A stretch of 38,139 nt of DNA from Candidatus Acidiferrales bacterium. GTDB lineage: Bacteria; Acidobacteriota; Terriglobia; Acidiferrales; UBA7541. This document shows, piece by piece, positions 23,226 through 31,875 of this stretch (its first letter is position 1; every line of letters starts with the position of its first letter). The notes under the pieces are model-generated. The model made no database searches. It saw nothing but the letters and a program-made list of their open reading frames with translations, and was not told the origin of the DNA. Where the stretch lies: positions 1-38,139 of the forward strand of contig JARLGK010000073.1 of NCBI GenBank assembly GCA_031296075.1, written 5' to 3'. The position numbers and the translations under genes are program-made.

Positions 23226-23291
23226 CCGTGCACTGCACTTACCGCGACTGGTTCCGCGCCCGTCGCGGGGCTGTCTAGCTAGAACGTGACC

Positions 23292-23396
23292 CGCAATATC
23301 CAAGTTGAACTGGCCGGGGCCCAGCACCGCGCCAACGCCGGAGTTGCTATAGCCCTTGACCGGGTTTACCAAGTTGATCCCGCCGTCGCTTGAGGC
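23292..23396 (-). pseudogene. Fragment of a second TonB-dependent receptor
   Basis: Directly after the receptor stop codon, in the same frame, about 35 codons read like a stretch found late in the barrel of Oar-like receptors: NLVNPVKGYSNSGVG, then AVLGPGQFNLDIA. In such proteins this type of segment precedes the barrel strands that contain AEFFNxxNHPNF-like sequence; the intact gene has its own, different version (NSDFALFKDTRL then AEFFDILNHPNF). After DIA the similarity ends. The fragment probably remains from a tandem paralogue or a recombination event. It has no start of its own. Recognition rests on recalled family patterns, so confidence is moderate. Confidence 0.5.
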
Positions 23397-26300
23397 CTAG
23401 AACATAAATCTTACAGCGAATTGAATCTGGCGTTGGCCACCGTTGGTCCCCGGCATGGTCACGCCCAGCCCGGTCGTGGGGGTGTAGCAGGGGCCAACGA
23501 CAGGAGCGCCGATTACCTGTGACGGGTTGCAGAGCACGCCACCGGCGGTGGTGGCGGTCGGGGGCACATACGCAGCCGGATTGGAAAGTTGCGAATAGAA
23601 TGGATTCGGCTGGCCTACCTTTGGGCCTGACTGTATTACCGGCGGGACGGTGCCGGCCGTGCCCATCAAGTAGACCTGGTTGCCTACAACGAAGTTGGGG
23701 TGGTTCAGGATGTCGAAAAACTCCGCCCGGAGCTGCATGGTGACCTTCTCGGTCAGCCGAGTGTCCTTGAAGAGCGCGAAGTCGGAATTGACGAAATTAG
23801 GATTATTGAGCGAGTCGCGGCCGGAATTGCCGAGGGTGCCGAATGGCGGGAGCACGAAGCATTCCGGATTCCACCACTCGGTTTTGCTCCTGACCATGGC
23901 TTTGCAGCCGGGAACGCGCTCGGGGCGCTCGCCTTCGGTGGCACCACCCGTTTGAGATTGGTAGAGGCCCCCGAACATGGTCTGGACGTTAAAGGGCAGG
24001 CCGGAATAGGCGCTGACGATAGGGCTAACTTGCCAGCCATCCTTCAACCGGTTGCCCTGAAACGGCAGCCGATAAATGGCATTGGCGGTAAACACCTGGT
24101 TGGAGCTAAAGCTGCAGGGGCCTCTATCCAGGCTCGGGTTGTAGGCATCAACGACGGCCCACTCGCCCTGTTCCGTGCTGATCGTGGCCGAGGCATCATC
24201 CAAGCACTTGGACCAAGTATAGCCCGCATTGCCGACCAGGCCCCGGGCGAACTGCCGGCTCACGGTGACCTGCAAGGCGTTGTAGGTGGAGTGTGCCCTA
24301 GGTTGAACCGCTTCCACAGCTCCGAAGTTGGGATTGACGTGCAAGCCCAAAAACGGGTTGCTCACCGTGCCCCGCGTGCCTTGGCCGGTGGCGCCGGTGC
24401 CAGCAAAGGTTGCCGCTAATGACGGCGCGCCATTGGCTCCCGGCGCGTTCAGTTGTGCGGAGGTGGCATCGCCATAGGCTAGAGGAGGGTTGGCGTCCGC
24501 CCAAAAGAACAGGTGGTTGCCCGAGGAACCGTTGTAGCCCACCGTGAGCACTGTCCCGCGCCCCAGTTCGCGCTGCACGTTCAGGTTGTACTGCATAACG
24601 TACGGCGCCGTGTCCACATTCTGGAGGATCGCGTAGTACCAGGCAATCGAGCTGGCTGCTGAGGGACTGGAAGGCAGAGCGGGGAAACCGGGGCTAAAGA
24701 AAAGAAAGAACAGCGGGGCATTCGGGAGAAATGACGTGTTGTCGAGGGCATAGGTACGCGCGGTGACCGGCTCGTGGAACATGCCAAAGCCGGCGCGGAC
24801 GGAGGTCTTGTGATCCCCGAACGGATCCCAAGCCAGGCCGATGCGCGGATCGAAATTCCATTTATTGGGATTGCTGGTAAAGGGATGCTTCGCGGTGACA
24901 AAGTCGTATTCAGTCGTCGTCGGCGCAGTTAAGTTGTTGATCACGAACACGGGTTCATGGACCGTGGTCGGGTTGCTGGCCCACGCGTAGCGTAGCCCGA
25001 GATTTAAGGTAAGTCTCTTAGTGATGTTCCAATCGTCCTGGATGTAAGGGTCCAGCCAGGTCTGGCGCCAGTAGCGGTAGGGGTTGAAGGGAAAATTTTG
25101 CCCGCTCGGTGTCGTATAGCTGTAAGTGGGGGCGGCCCCGCACACACACAGCAATGGGAAGCCGTACATCGAGCCACCCAACGGTGTTCCGGGTATTGTG
25201 TCGCCACTCAGGTCCGCGAAGATCCAGGCGCCGCCGGGATACTGGTCCCAGTACTGATTCAACTCCACGCGGGTTACGGTGGCCCCGAAGCGGAGGCTAT
25301 GGGCACCGATCGACACGACGACATCGTCGCCAGCGCTAAACCGGTTGGTGACCGGCCGGCTTGGACTGGTAGGCGAAGGACCCAGAGAGGACAGATTCTG
25401 GCCGGGGGAAAAGTCCATATCCTGCAGGCCGGGAGCCGATTGCAGAGGGGGTCCGCTGACGCCGCCGTTCGCCGTCAGCGTAAACAGCCGGACGAACCCG
25501 AAACGGACTTCGTTGAGCATCCTGGGCGAAAATGTATGCCGCTCTTCGATGGTGAGGTACTGGTTGCGCTCGTGGTCAATTTCCGGGTATCCCGGGACCG
25601 GAGTATAGACGTAAGGCAGAACCTGGTAAGCGCTTTCCCGGACGTAGCGGGCGAACAAACTATCGTTGGTGCCCAAGGTATAGTCGGCGCGTCCCAGCAC
25701 ATAGTCCTCGTTGCCGATCTGAAGATCATGTGAGCAGAAGAGGCCCGTGCCCGGCAGAAACACTATGCCTTGTACGTTCGGGCATTGAGACGAGCTTTGG
25801 GCCAGCGGATACAAGCCGAATATGCTTTCCGTCAACGGACTGATCGGCCCGTACTTGCCGACCCACGTGGTGCCGTTATAGGTCATGCCGCCGGCCTCGA
25901 AGAGGTCGGGCAACGAGGTAGGCACAATCGCGCGCGAGGTCTCGCCCGTACCCGCCCGCAGGCCCTCGTAATTGACGAAGAAGAAGGCTTTATCCTTCTT
26001 GATCGGACCTCCTAGCGAGCCGCCGAATTGATTCCTCTTAAAAGTCGGTTTCTGCCCGGGGGCGTCGAAGTAGTTACTGGAGTCCAACACGCTGTTGCGG
26101 AGATATTCGTACGCCGAGCCGTGCAGACTGTTGGTGCCCGACTTGGTGACCGCGTTCACGGCCGCGCCGGTACCGCCGAATTCCGCGCTGTAGGTGTTGG
26201 TCAGAACCGAGAATTCCTGGATGGCCTCCATGCCGAGGGAAGTCCCCATCACGCTGACGCCCGCGCCATGGTCCAGCGCGTCGCGGATGTCGGTGTCATC

Positions 26301-26948
26301 CAGCATGTAGGCCAATCCCACCGGGCGCGAACCGGAAACGGAGTAGTTGGTCTGTTCACCGTAGACGGTGGCCGACTGGCCGCCGCCACCACCGCTCGAA
26401 GGCACCGTCGCCACGCCCGGCGCCAGGCTGAGCAGATCGGTGAAATTGCGGCCGTTGGACGGCAGATTTTCCATTTGATTGGGCGAAAGCAGTTGGCCCA
26501 CCGCAGCGGTTTCCGTATCGACTCGGGAAGCCTCGCTCTCCACCTCGATGACTTGCTCGGATCGGCCCACTGACAGTTTGAAGTCCAGGATTGGCCGCGC
26601 GCCGACACTCAGCACGACGCCGGTTTGCACCATTTGCTGGAAGCCGGCCTTCTGGGCCGAGACCTCGTAAGTGCCAACCTGCATTTCTGGGAGAATGTAG
26701 CGTCCCTGCCCGTCGGTACTGCTGGAATAGGTGACGCCGGTGTTGACGTTCTTCGCCTGGATCTTGGCGTCGACTATGACCGCGCCGCTGGGATCCATGA
26801 CGGTTCCGGAAAGTGTAGCTTTTTCCACCTGCGCATATAAGTTGCCAGCAACAAGGACGCACAAGAAAGGTATGGCCAGCGCTGCCAGAAACGCGGCGCG
26901 AAGCAACATTAATGAGGCAGACTTCGACGAGCCTGGGCCCATTGACAT
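23397..26948 (-). CDS. Oar-like TonB-dependent outer-membrane receptor
   Basis: 1183 residues. A signal peptide (about 1-40, ending NLYAQ) is followed by a carboxypeptidase-regulatory-like beta domain (about 43-130: ATLSGTVMDPSGAVIVDAKI, RYILPEMQVGTYEVSAQKAG), then a plug domain (about 150-270: QMENLPSNGRNFTDLLSLAP, SVSGSRPVGLAYMLDDTDIR) and a 22-strand-type barrel ending in Phe (IQFAVRFMF), the usual signal for outer-membrane assembly. This layout matches the Oar/CarboxypepD-reg TonB receptors expanded in Acidobacteriota; substrates are usually inferred to be glycans or other large nutrients, but none can be read here. The start is ATG 26948 or the ATG two codons later. Monocistronic, with promoter and terminator candidates on each side. 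Confidence 0.93.
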   Translation of the reverse strand: MSMGPGSSKSASLMLLRAAFLAALAIPFLCVLVAGNLYAQVEKATLSGTVMDPSGAVIVDAKIQAKNVNTGVTYSSSTDGQGRYILPEMQVGTYEVSAQKAGFQQMVQTGVVLSVGARPILDFKLSVGRSEQVIEVESEASRVDTETAAVGQLLSPNQMENLPSNGRNFTDLLSLAPGVATVPSSGGGGGQSATVYGEQTNYSVSGSRPVGLAYMLDDTDIRDALDHGAGVSVMGTSLGMEAIQEFSVLTNTYSAEFGGTGAAVNAVTKSGTNSLHGSAYEYLRNSVLDSSNYFDAPGQKPTFKRNQFGGSLGGPIKKDKAFFFVNYEGLRAGTGETSRAIVPTSLPDLFEAGGMTYNGTTWVGKYGPISPLTESIFGLYPLAQSSSQCPNVQGIVFLPGTGLFCSHDLQIGNEDYVLGRADYTLGTNDSLFARYVRESAYQVLPYVYTPVPGYPEIDHERNQYLTIEERHTFSPRMLNEVRFGFVRLFTLTANGGVSGPPLQSAPGLQDMDFSPGQNLSSLGPSPTSPSRPVTNRFSAGDDVVVSIGAHSLRFGATVTRVELNQYWDQYPGGAWIFADLSGDTIPGTPLGGSMYGFPLLCVCGAAPTYSYTTPSGQNFPFNPYRYWRQTWLDPYIQDDWNITKRLTLNLGLRYAWASNPTTVHEPVFVINNLTAPTTTEYDFVTAKHPFTSNPNKWNFDPRIGLAWDPFGDHKTSVRAGFGMFHEPVTARTYALDNTSFLPNAPLFFLFFSPGFPALPSSPSAASSIAWYYAILQNVDTAPYVMQYNLNVQRELGRGTVLTVGYNGSSGNHLFFWADANPPLAYGDATSAQLNAPGANGAPSLAATFAGTGATGQGTRGTVSNPFLGLHVNPNFGAVEAVQPRAHSTYNALQVTVSRQFARGLVGNAGYTWSKCLDDASATISTEQGEWAVVDAYNPSLDRGPCSFSSNQVFTANAIYRLPFQGNRLKDGWQVSPIVSAYSGLPFNVQTMFGGLYQSQTGGATEGERPERVPGCKAMVRSKTEWWNPECFVLPPFGTLGNSGRDSLNNPNFVNSDFALFKDTRLTEKVTMQLRAEFFDILNHPNFVVGNQVYLMGTAGTVPPVIQSGPKVGQPNPFYSQLSNPAAYVPPTATTAGGVLCNPSQVIGAPVVGPCYTPTTGLGVTMPGTNGGQRQIQFAVRFMF

Positions 26949-27315
26949 TTTCCACGCTCACCCGCACCGCTGAGTTACCAATCCAAGTGCGGCGCACTCC
27001 CCGTTTGAGCGCGATTTATCATTAGAGAATGTTCATGTCAATATAAAAATGCATACATATATCTGAGTGACGGTCTCGAGGATCGGCCAGGGCTACGCTC
27101 GGCGGTAGGCGATATGGCTGATAAGCATAAGAATATTTGCTGCGGCGTGATGGCCTAGCTGAGGGCGCGTCATTCGGACGGTCCATATTTGTATTCTTGT
27201 GAGCATGCCTGCGAGCGATGGATACGCCTGCATACATAGGCAGGACTTCGGTGGCTGGCGACCGGGCAAGATGGCGTCTTGCGCCGCCCATCCTCGGCAG
27301 AAGTGCGGATGTTTG
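26949..27315. other. 367-nt gap between prfB end and receptor start
   Basis: No gene is seen. The part near 27010-27065 is much more A/T-rich than the rest of the window and carries the receptor promoter. A hairpin GGGCAAGA-TGGCG-TCTTGCGCC at 27264-27285 lies about 30-50 nt after the prfB stop and may help end that transcript, but it has no T run. A short CCTGC/GCAGG repeat lies at 27227-27244. Confidence 0.5.
27013..27041 (-). promoter_or_regulatory. Promoter for the TonB-dependent receptor
   Basis: Minus strand: perfect -35 TTGACA (27041-27036), 17-nt spacer, then TAAATC (27018-27013; GATAAA one or two bases off is an alternative). The leader to the ATG would be about 55-60 nt. The A/T-rich stretch just upstream (ATATATGTATGCAT) could be an UP element or operator. 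Confidence 0.5.
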
Positions 27316-28444
27316 CTACGCCGAGACGTCGCGACGGTAGAGGAGGTAGGCGCGGATGAACGGGTCGAGGTCGCCGTCGAGCACCTTCTGGATGTCGCCG
27401 CGTTCCACCTTGGTGCGGTGGTCCTTGATCATCTGGTAGGGCTGCATCACGTAGGAGCGAATCTGGCTGCCGAAGCTGATCTCGGACTTGGTGGCGTCGA
27501 GCTTGCGCTGGTCTCCACGCCGCTTTTCGAGCTCGAGTTCGTAGAGCCGGGAACGCAAGACCTTCATCGCCGACTCACGGTTCTTGTGCTGGCTGCGCTC
27601 ATTCTGGCATGTGACGACGAGCCCGGTCGGCAGGTGCGTGAAGCGGACCGCCGATTCAACTTTATTGACGTTCTGGCCGCCGTGACCACCGGCGCGGAAG
27701 GTGTCAATGCGGAGGTCCTCGGGCTTCACGACGATCTCGATGCGGTCGTCGATTTCCGGGATGACGAAAACCGACGCGAACGACGTGTGGCGGCGAGCCT
27801 GCTGGTCAAACGGTGAAATGCGCACGAGGCGATGCACGCCGCTTTCGCCCGACAGCATTCCAAAGGCGTTCTCGCCCTCGACCTGTATGGTGGCGGACTT
27901 GATGCCCGCTTCTTCACCGGGCGTCGAGTCGAGAATGTTCGCTTTCATGCCCTTCTGCTCCGCCCAGCGTAGATACATGCGCAGGAGCATCTCCGCCCAA
28001 TCCTGGGATTCGGTGCCGCCCGCGCCGGGTTTTATGGTGACAATGGCGTTGAGACGATCGCTTTCGCCCGCGAGCAGCGTCTTCGTCTCGAGGTCGGAAA
28101 CGTAGGCATCCACGCCGGCGAGTTCCTTGGCCAGGTCTTCGAGGATCGAATCGCGCTGAGCGTCGTTCGATTCCTCCTGCGCGAGATGGAAATAGGTTTC
28201 GAGGTCGCTGCGTTTGCTATCGAGCGCAGCTTCGCCGTTAGCGCGTTCTTCGAGCTGCTTGCGCTCCTGCAAGAGCGCCTGGGCCTTTTCCTGGTCCGAC
28301 CAGAAATCGGGAGCGTTTATTTTTTCTTCGAGGGCGGTTAGCTTTGCGCGGGCAGACTCGGCGTCAAAGAAAGCTCCGCACGAGCCCCATGCGTTTCTGG
28401 AGATCGGCGTAGCGCTGCTGCAGGTCTTCGATGTGTTCAGCCAT
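27316..28444 (-). CDS. prfB: Peptide chain release factor 2 with programmed frameshift
   Basis: RF2 recognises UGA and UAA stop codons and triggers peptide release. The gene is in two frames. The first starts at the ATG at 28444 and runs 26 codons (MAEHIEDLQQRYADLQ..., ending RSFL) to an in-frame TGA at 28366-28364. The second begins +1 at GAC (28365) and runs to 27316. Joined, the protein is about 375 residues (E. coli RF2 has 365). The stop-codon-reading motif SPF falls at about 210-212 and the catalytic GGQ at about 255-257, close to the E. coli positions. Other phrases: PGAGGTESQDWAEMLLRMY and HTSFASVFVIPE. Annotators may start it falsely at an internal TTG near 28272. Confidence 0.95.
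28363..28369 (-). promoter_or_regulatory. prfB +1 programmed frameshift site
   Basis: Minus strand CTT-TGA-C: the ribosome slips from CUU to UUU and continues with GAC. GGAG lies four bases upstream of the CTT (CGGAGCTTT then CTTTGAC), acting as the internal Shine-Dalgarno; its spacing is slightly different from E. coli, where AGGGGG lies three bases before CTT. Low RF2 leads to more frameshifting, so the factor controls its own synthesis. Confidence 0.93.
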
Positions 28445-28559
28445 ATCTGAATTCTACATACGATAAGCTAAATTCGAAACTCGGAAATCCGCTTGTTCGC
28501 GGAAGACGCGATTTGCGGGCGGAGAGTATCGGCCGAGCGGTGGTTTCAAAGCAGCGGCG

Positions 28560-29267
28560 CTAGTCGCAGCTGGCATTGTCAGCGAAAGTTCCGCTGACAA
28601 CCATGCCGTTCAAAAAACGGCCGCAGTCCGTGATTTTTGCCAGGGATGGATCGTTCCGCAGGGCGTTGGGGTCCACCGTCTTTGCGCCATTGAGCGCCTG
28701 ACGCGCGGCCTGCACTTCATTCGCCCACGCCGTCAGATTGTCAAACTCACCCCTCAGCAACGGGAGAGCATTTTGGTCCGCGTCGGTCGAGGCAGCGAGG
28801 GCAGCCTGTGCGAGACCAGCCTCTACCCTGTTGTGATAGTCCTGAGACCACGAACCGCTCACGGCGAGCCCGTAGGTGATCATTGTTCCGATCGCACCCC
28901 GCCACTCTCGCATTTCCGCCAATTCGGCGACAGCGGCACTCGCAAAGTCCTTTGAAAGCCCTGGCGCTGTTTGCGGAGGCACCGGATTGGGAACAGCACC
29001 CGGATTCGAATTCGGGATCGTCAGGACGATTCGAGTCGGCTCCACGGTGACGGCACCGTTCGTGATCTGAGCCAAAGTTTCAATGTCCACGTACGAATGG
29101 CCGTTTATCTGCAGCAGCTCCGAGCTGACCGTTTTCCCGTTCACGACGAGCGTCTTGTTTGTCTTGTCGGGAGTGCCCTGCGCCGGCAGGGTACCCGTGA
29201 GCAATAGAACAAGCCCAGACAACAGGATAATTTGAAGATAATTACGTCTGTGCAAGATACGCTCCAT
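28560..29267 (-). CDS. Secreted protein with Cu-amine-oxidase-N-like domain
   Basis: 235 residues. A signal peptide (YLQIILLSGLVLLLTGTLPAQG) precedes a short domain (KTLVVNGKTVSSELLQINGH, then SYVDIETLAQ and VTVEPTRIVLTIP) that resembles the copper-amine-oxidase N-terminal-like fold found in many secreted proteins. A Pro-rich hinge follows, then a helical C-terminal domain (about 105-235) that I do not recognise, with two cysteines near the end (DCGRFL and NASCD) that could pair. The ATG at 29267 is the best start but has no clear Shine-Dalgarno. It lies 115 nt upstream of prfB on the same strand. The function is unknown. Confidence 0.72.
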   Translation of the reverse strand: MERILHRRNYLQIILLSGLVLLLTGTLPAQGTPDKTNKTLVVNGKTVSSELLQINGHSYVDIETLAQITNGAVTVEPTRIVLTIPNSNPGAVPNPVPPQTAPGLSKDFASAAVAELAEMREWRGAIGTMITYGLAVSGSWSQDYHNRVEAGLAQAALAASTDADQNALPLLRGEFDNLTAWANEVQAARQALNGAKTVDPNALRNDPSLAKITDCGRFLNGMVVSGTFADNASCD

Positions 29268-29435
29268 TCCGCGGGACCAGGTTCGCCGGGAAATGCCCGC
29301 ACTCGCTCCTCGATGGCGCTAGCGGCGGTCGTGCCGCCAGCGCCAGAAGCCTTCCCGCACTTGGCGACGGATGCGCCAACCTTCACACCGATAGTTACTC
29401 GCCCCTACAGAACGTGAATCCATCGTTCGACGGTT

Positions 29436-29591
29436 CTAAAGTCGCAATCCGCCGAACAGGTAAATCACCAGCACGATGAGCAGGATCGTCCCGACGATCC
29501 CAAGTCCTCCGCCTGCTCCCCATCTGGAATATCCGTAATAGCCGCCGCCACCGCCGAACAAGAGCAGCAAGAGAATAATTAGCAGTAACAT
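29436..29591 (-). CDS. 51-residue glycine-rich membrane protein (DUF3309-like)
   Basis: A short gene that is easily missed. It reads MLLLIILLLLLFGGGGGYYG, then YSRWGAGGGLG, a second hydrophobic run (IVGTILLIVLVIYLF) and GGLRL. This two-helix, glycine-rich layout matches small DUF3309-type proteins, which are frequently found next to stress genes; the function is unknown. The ATG at 29591 has a textbook Shine-Dalgarno (AGGAG, 6 nt upstream). The next gene upstream on the same strand is a CsbD-like stress protein, with 119 nt between them. Codon use and the ribosome binding site make it a convincing gene despite its size. Confidence 0.82.
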   Translation of the reverse strand: MLLLIILLLLLFGGGGGYYGYSRWGAGGGLGIVGTILLIVLVIYLFGGLRL

Positions 29592-29710
29592 TTGAATCTC
29601 CTTTTAGTTAGATCACAAGATGTATTTACCGTTTCGCCCGTGCCACGGCTGGCGTTCGAGTCCAGCGCATTGAAGAACGAATCATTCTCTGGAGGGGCGG
29701 AACCGCCTGG

Positions 29711-29899
29711 CTACTCGCCCAGAACTTTCTCCACCTGTCCGACTTTCTTTTGGATCTTCCCGGCTATCTTCTCTGCTAGGCCTTTCGCTTCGAGGTCAGG
29801 ATCGTTCATCAGTTGCCCGGCTTTTTCCTTCACTTTTCCCTTCAACTTGTGAAGATTGCCTTCCGCCTTATCTTTCGTGCTCGGTTTCATTTTCATCAT
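29711..29899 (-). CDS. CsbD-like stress-response protein
   Basis: 62 residues, highly charged and hydrophilic, with the CsbD pattern: KDKAEGNLHKLKGKVKEKAG, then QLMNDPDLEAKGLAEKIAGK and IQKKVGQVEKVLGE. CsbD-like proteins accumulate under general stress in many bacteria; their molecular role is unknown. The ATG at 29899 follows GAGGAG 6 nt upstream, and the start is therefore clear although the frame is open to 30076. It sits 163 nt after the lnt stop and before the small membrane protein on the same strand. No membrane segment is visible. Confidence 0.88.
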   Translation of the reverse strand: MMKMKPSTKDKAEGNLHKLKGKVKEKAGQLMNDPDLEAKGLAEKIAGKIQKKVGQVEKVLGE

Positions 29900-30062
29900 G
29901 ATTGGCTCCTCGTTTGCGATTCCCACTGCACCTGCCAGTTTGGGAGATGGAGACGGGAATGTCTGTTCACTAAGGGACATTCCGTCGCGGATAGCTAGGC
30001 CCGTGCGCGACCTTGCCGTCTGTCTACGAAGACAACGAAAAAGACCGCAACTGCAGCGACAA

Positions 30063-31592
30063 TCAACTCCTCGCAAGCACCATTCCCAGCAGCACGAGCG
30101 ATGCGAGGACGCAGAGCCAGGCGAACCAGTCGCCGAAGCGGACGTACAGCGTGAGGTCGCTGCGGAAGTCGTAGGGGGCTTCGAGCTGGCCGCGAATGTC
30201 GGTCGGTAGCTCGGCGACGATCCGGCCGTAAGGATCGACGGAGACAGTGAAGCCGTTGTTGGTATCGCGGAGAAGCCAGCGCCTGTTTTCGATCGCGCGG
30301 ACGCGGGCCATCATCAGATGCTGCGCGGGAGCGGAGGAGCGGCCGAACCATCCGTCGTTGGAGATATTGATCAGCAGCTCGGCGCCGCCTGCGGTGAACC
30401 GGCGCACGGCATCGGGGAAAGTCGCTTCGAAGCAAATGAAGGAGCCGAAGCGGCCGTCGGGCAGCTTGCCCACGCCATACACCGAGCCGGGCGTGAAATC
30501 GCCGATATCCGCCGTGAGCTTGCCTGCGAAGGTGAGCCAGCGGCGCAAGGGAACATATTCGCCGAAGGGCACGAGGTGAATTTTGTCGTAGGTGAAAATG
30601 CGCTCGCCCGAGGGGTTCAGGAGCACGGCGCTGTTCGTAGCCACCCATTTTCCTGGCGCGTTGCGGGTCCCTGCCGCGATCCGTTTCCAATCTTCTGCGC
30701 CGACGAGAAAATCAGAGCCGGAATCCCGGGCGATCTGTTGCACACGCGCGGCGAAGACGGCGTCCTGCAAACTGAAAGGCGCCGGGGATTCGGGCCACAC
30801 AATGAGGCCGGGATTGCGCCGCGCGGCATCCACGCTGATCTGCCCGAGCTCGTCGAGATCGTTTGCGTGCACCTGCATCCAGTCGGGGGGGTAGTCGTAG
30901 GATTGCGCGAAGTTCGTTTGCACCAGATGCGCGACGAAACGCGGCGTTTCCGAAGGGACCAGATACCTGCCGCCTACAGCGACAAAGAACAGGAGCGCCG
31001 TGAACGAAAGCACGAACTTCCACGCGCGCTGGCGGCCGGAGAGGATCGCATACGCAACCATCGAGCCGTATGCCACGACAACGAAGCTTAGGCCGTAGAT
31101 TCCGGTAACGGCGGTGAGTTGCACTAGCGGCAGATTACCGCTGGCCGCGTAGCCGGCGAGGTTCCACGGGAAAGCGAAGATGGGCAAATGAGCGCGAGCG
31201 AATTCGAGTGTCACCCACAGAAAGGGAGCCAGCATACAGGCGAGCAATCCGCTCTTGCGCGACGTCACGGCCACGCCCCACGAAAATACGGCGCAGACGG
31301 CGCCGCCCGCGATGCCGACCAGCGCGAGCAGGCCGGCCGAGGTCCATGCGTCGACATTGCCATATTGCCGCACAACAACGTCCATCCACGGCAGGCAGAC
31401 CGGATAAAAGACGAGCCCGTGCAGCAACCCGTAGAGCGGCGCGACGGCGGGCCGCGCCCGAAACGACGCGAGAATCAGCAGTGAAATGGAAATCCATGCG
31501 AGGAGCGGGAGATTGTAGTTCGGGAAGGAGAGCGCGAGGGTCAGGCCGCTCGCCGCGGCGAGCAGCGTGCGCGTATACCAGGAAAAATTCAT
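30063..31592 (-). CDS. lnt: Apolipoprotein N-acyltransferase
   Basis: Adds the third acyl chain to the N-terminal cysteine of lipoproteins in the inner membrane, needed for Lol-dependent sorting. 509 residues. The N-terminal half has several membrane segments; the C-terminal half is a nitrilase domain with the full catalytic triad: Glu268 in IVWPESPAP, Lys337 in YDKIHLVPFGEYVP and Cys387 in ICFEATFP. These positions match E. coli Lnt closely. A last membrane segment (WFAWLCVLASLVLLGMVLA) ends the protein. The ATG at 31592 lacks a Shine-Dalgarno; TACACT lies 10 nt before it. One possible substrate in the window is the HAF lipoprotein. Confidence 0.95.
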   Translation of the reverse strand: MNFSWYTRTLLAAASGLTLALSFPNYNLPLLAWISISLLILASFRARPAVAPLYGLLHGLVFYPVCLPWMDVVVRQYGNVDAWTSAGLLALVGIAGGAVCAVFSWGVAVTSRKSGLLACMLAPFLWVTLEFARAHLPIFAFPWNLAGYAASGNLPLVQLTAVTGIYGLSFVVVAYGSMVAYAILSGRQRAWKFVLSFTALLFFVAVGGRYLVPSETPRFVAHLVQTNFAQSYDYPPDWMQVHANDLDELGQISVDAARRNPGLIVWPESPAPFSLQDAVFAARVQQIARDSGSDFLVGAEDWKRIAAGTRNAPGKWVATNSAVLLNPSGERIFTYDKIHLVPFGEYVPLRRWLTFAGKLTADIGDFTPGSVYGVGKLPDGRFGSFICFEATFPDAVRRFTAGGAELLINISNDGWFGRSSAPAQHLMMARVRAIENRRWLLRDTNNGFTVSVDPYGRIVAELPTDIRGQLEAPYDFRSDLTLYVRFGDWFAWLCVLASLVLLGMVLARS

Positions 31593-31602
31593 TTGGGAAG
31601 GC

Positions 31603-31608
31603 AGTGTA
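31603..31608 (-). promoter_or_regulatory. -10 element upstream of lnt, possible leaderless start
   Basis: Minus strand TACACT ends 10 nt before the lnt ATG with no Shine-Dalgarno between them; the hexamer and spacing are identical to those at ksgA. No extended TG and no clear -35 are visible. Confidence 0.4.
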
Positions 31609-31777
31609 CCTCAGGAGCCGGGCAAAAGAGGACTGTCCTTCGGGACCAAGGCCTCATCTATTTGGCAGTCATTCTCGTACGGTACAGCACAAACCGGTAC
31701 AGCTATGAGCCACCGGGGGGAACGGGCCGCCGTGGCGAAACTCAATAACTTGCCGCGATAGATGCAGCGCAAAGGAA

Positions 31778-31790
31778 GGCGCTCCGCGCC
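31778..31790. terminator. Weak hairpin after the SPOR gene
   Basis: GGCGC-TCC-GCGCC, flanked by AAAGGAA and GTCTTT, so the stem can extend imperfectly and could terminate in either direction. It lies 85 nt after the SPOR gene stop in the otherwise featureless 283-nt gap before lnt. There is only a short T run. Confidence 0.3.
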
Positions 31791-31875
31791 GTCTTTATGT
31801 CGGAGCTGAAGCTGGGACCTCCTAAAAACCGTTCGACGGAGGCGCGAATTCCAAGAAGACGTTCGCAGGGCAGAA

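Noticed and set aside
27316-28444. prfB as a frameshifted pseudogene or sequencing error
   Set aside because: The break is exactly the CTT-TGA-C recoding site at the position known for RF2, with an upstream GGAG, and both parts are intact.
29900-30062. N-terminal extension of the CsbD-like protein up to 30076
   Set aside because: The ATG at 29899 has a GAGGAG Shine-Dalgarno and gives the usual CsbD length; the extension overlaps the end of lnt.
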